A DNA stretch of 5,489 nucleotides from the NCBI GenBank assembly GCA_002049885.1, contig MVCS01000159.1, positions 1-5,489 on the forward strand, written 5' to 3'. The notes below the pieces were generated by a model. That model was not told the origin of the DNA, made no database searches, and saw only the letters and a program-made list of their open reading frames with translations. Made by a program: the position numbers and the translations under genes. Below, in pieces: positions 4,536 to 5,489 of this stretch. This DNA is from Planctomycetales bacterium 4484_123 (lineage in GTDB: Bacteria; Planctomycetota; Phycisphaerae; SM23-33). Every line of letters starts with the position of its first letter. Within the stretch, counting starts at the first letter, position 1.

Positions 4536-5489
4536 ATGGATCTTTTCGTTCAGGCATCCCGTAACCTGCGCGGGTCGATCCGCGTGCCCCCGAACAAGTC
4601 TCACTCCTTCCGCGCCCTGATAATGGCCGCCCTGGCCTCCGGGGAGAGCCGCATCGTGGCGCCGGCGGTCTCGTCGGACTGGCTGCGCGGCATCGAGGCG
4701 ATGGAGATGTTCGGGGCCAGCATCGAGCCGAAGGGCCAGAACGCCTGGCGGGTGATCGGCACGGGCGGGAGGCTGCGGACGCCCGACGACGTCATCAACT
4801 GCGGCAATAGCGGCATCATCTACCGCTTCTTCACCGCCCTGGGAGCCACCGCCGATGGCTATACCGTGCTGACCGGGGATGAGTCGATCCGGCGGATCCG
4901 GCCCTGCCAGCCGCTGCTGGACGCCCTGAACGCCCTGGGTGCCTGGGGCGTCAGCACCAAGGGCGACGGGCGTGCCCCGGTGGTGGTCCGCGGGCCATTG
5001 AAGGGCGGGCGGGCCGAGATCGATGGGGCCGACTCCCAGCCCGTCAGTGCCCTGCTCATCGCCTGCTGCCTGGCCCAGGAGCCCACCGAGCTGGTGGTGC
5101 ACAATCCCGGCGAGAAGCCCTGGGTGGGCGTGACGCTGCACTGGCTCACCCGGATGGGCGTGAACGTCCAGAACGAAGGCTTCCAGCGATACTGCATCCC
5201 GCCCCGGCAAGGCTGGGAAGGCTTCGAGGTCACCATTCCGGGGGACTGGTCGGCGGCCATGTACCCGCTGGTGGCCGGGCTTATCTGCCCCGACAGCGAG
5301 GTGACCGTCGTCGGCGTGGACCCCGACGACGTCCAGGGCGACAAGATGGTGCTCGATGTACTGCGCGACATGGGGGCGGAGATCGAGGTCACGGACGGGG
5401 GCGTCGTGGCCCGGTCCTCCAGGCTTCAGGGCCGCCACATCGACTGCAACGATTTCATCGACCAGTTCATGCTGCTGGCGGTCGTGGGC
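4536..5489 (+). CDS. aroA: EPSP synthase-like enolpyruvyl transferase (3-phosphoshikimate 1-carboxyvinyltransferase), 3' end beyond window
   Basis: The frame stays open for 318 codons to the window edge; full proteins are about 430 residues. AroA moves the enolpyruvyl group of PEP to shikimate-3-phosphate (S3P) in aromatic amino acid synthesis, in the cytoplasm. Aligned by eye with E. coli AroA, these are kept: Lys21, Ser22 and Arg26 (PPNKSHSFR; K22, S23, R27), Asn91 and Gly93 (GNSG), Arg122 in IRP (R124), Ser167-Gln168 (S170-Q171), the GDWSAA and QGDK-to-MGA motifs, and Asp309 (D313). Several usually fixed residues differ: T97 and P101 become Ile94 and Phe98, S169 becomes Asp166, S197 becomes Glu193, and Y200 becomes Trp196. 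These line the PEP/glyphosate and S3P sites. The C-terminal K/E/R motifs (K340, E341, R344, R386, K411 in E. coli) lie outside. Fold and superfamily are secure, while an S3P acceptor is only probable; another enolpyruvyl transferase (compare NikO of nikkomycin synthesis) is possible. The start rests on the ribosome site at 4523-4528. Confidence 0.85.
   Translation, partial: MDLFVQASRNLRGSIRVPPNKSHSFRALIMAALASGESRIVAPAVSSDWLRGIEAMEMFGASIEPKGQNAWRVIGTGGRLRTPDDVINCGNSGIIYRFFTALGATADGYTVLTGDESIRRIRPCQPLLDALNALGAWGVSTKGDGRAPVVVRGPLKGGRAEIDGADSQPVSALLIACCLAQEPTELVVHNPGEKPWVGVTLHWLTRMGVNVQNEGFQRYCIPPRQGWEGFEVTIPGDWSAAMYPLVAGLICPDSEVTVVGVDPDDVQGDKMVLDVLRDMGAEIEVTDGGVVARSSRLQGRHIDCNDFIDQFMLLAVVG

Noticed and set aside
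3699..5438. A 579-codon open frame on the minus strand across the AGE-family and aroA-like genes.
   Set aside because: It lies antisense to two genes with clear family motifs. Its product is a Gly/Pro/Ala/His-rich string with no recognisable domain, as expected from GC-rich coding DNA read backwards.

Overview
This is a GC-rich bacterial chromosomal window (roughly two-thirds G+C, strong G/C preference at third codon positions) with five protein loci, none obviously mobile. Ribosomal protein bL21, an M20 carnosinase-like peptidase, an N-acylglucosamine 2-epimerase (AGE) family protein and an EPSP-synthase-type enzyme point to ordinary housekeeping and metabolic DNA. A Planctomycetota/PVC-like source is a guess from gene style only, not something the sequence proves.

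Layout. Positions 1-221 hold no convincing gene but contain a run of short inverted repeats ending in a very strong rho-independent terminator (176-221, + strand). A six-segment (approximately) membrane protein of unknown function follows (316-1044, +). It converges, 22 bases away, on rplU (1067-1384, -), which has a TTG start, a good Shine-Dalgarno sequence, a near-consensus sigma70-type promoter and a GC-rich hairpin in its short leader. Next is a complete M20 dipeptidase gene (1617-2990, -). A divergent intergenic region (2991-3202) carries candidate promoters in both directions. To its right lies an AGE-family gene (3203-4445, +), broken in the middle by a frame change that coincides with loss of about 25-30 conserved residues. 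Last comes an aroA-like gene with its own candidate promoter (4536-5489, +), truncated by the window edge after 318 codons.

The genes do not form an obvious pathway. rplU stands alone instead of in the usual rplU-rpmA pair. The most interesting points are: (1) the aroA-like enzyme, which keeps the family skeleton but has Ile and Phe at the two positions changed in the known glyphosate-insensitive TIPS variants, and acidic or bulky residues where E. coli AroA has the Ser/Tyr residues that hold shikimate-3-phosphate, so either a divergent AroA or an enolpyruvyl transferase with another acceptor; (2) the broken AGE gene, whose frame break falls exactly on CCC-TGA, a sequence known to permit +1 slippage, although the missing helix argues for a deletion or assembly fault; (3) the structured, terminator-ended segment at the left edge. 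No CRISPR array, insertion sequence, tRNA or rRNA was found.
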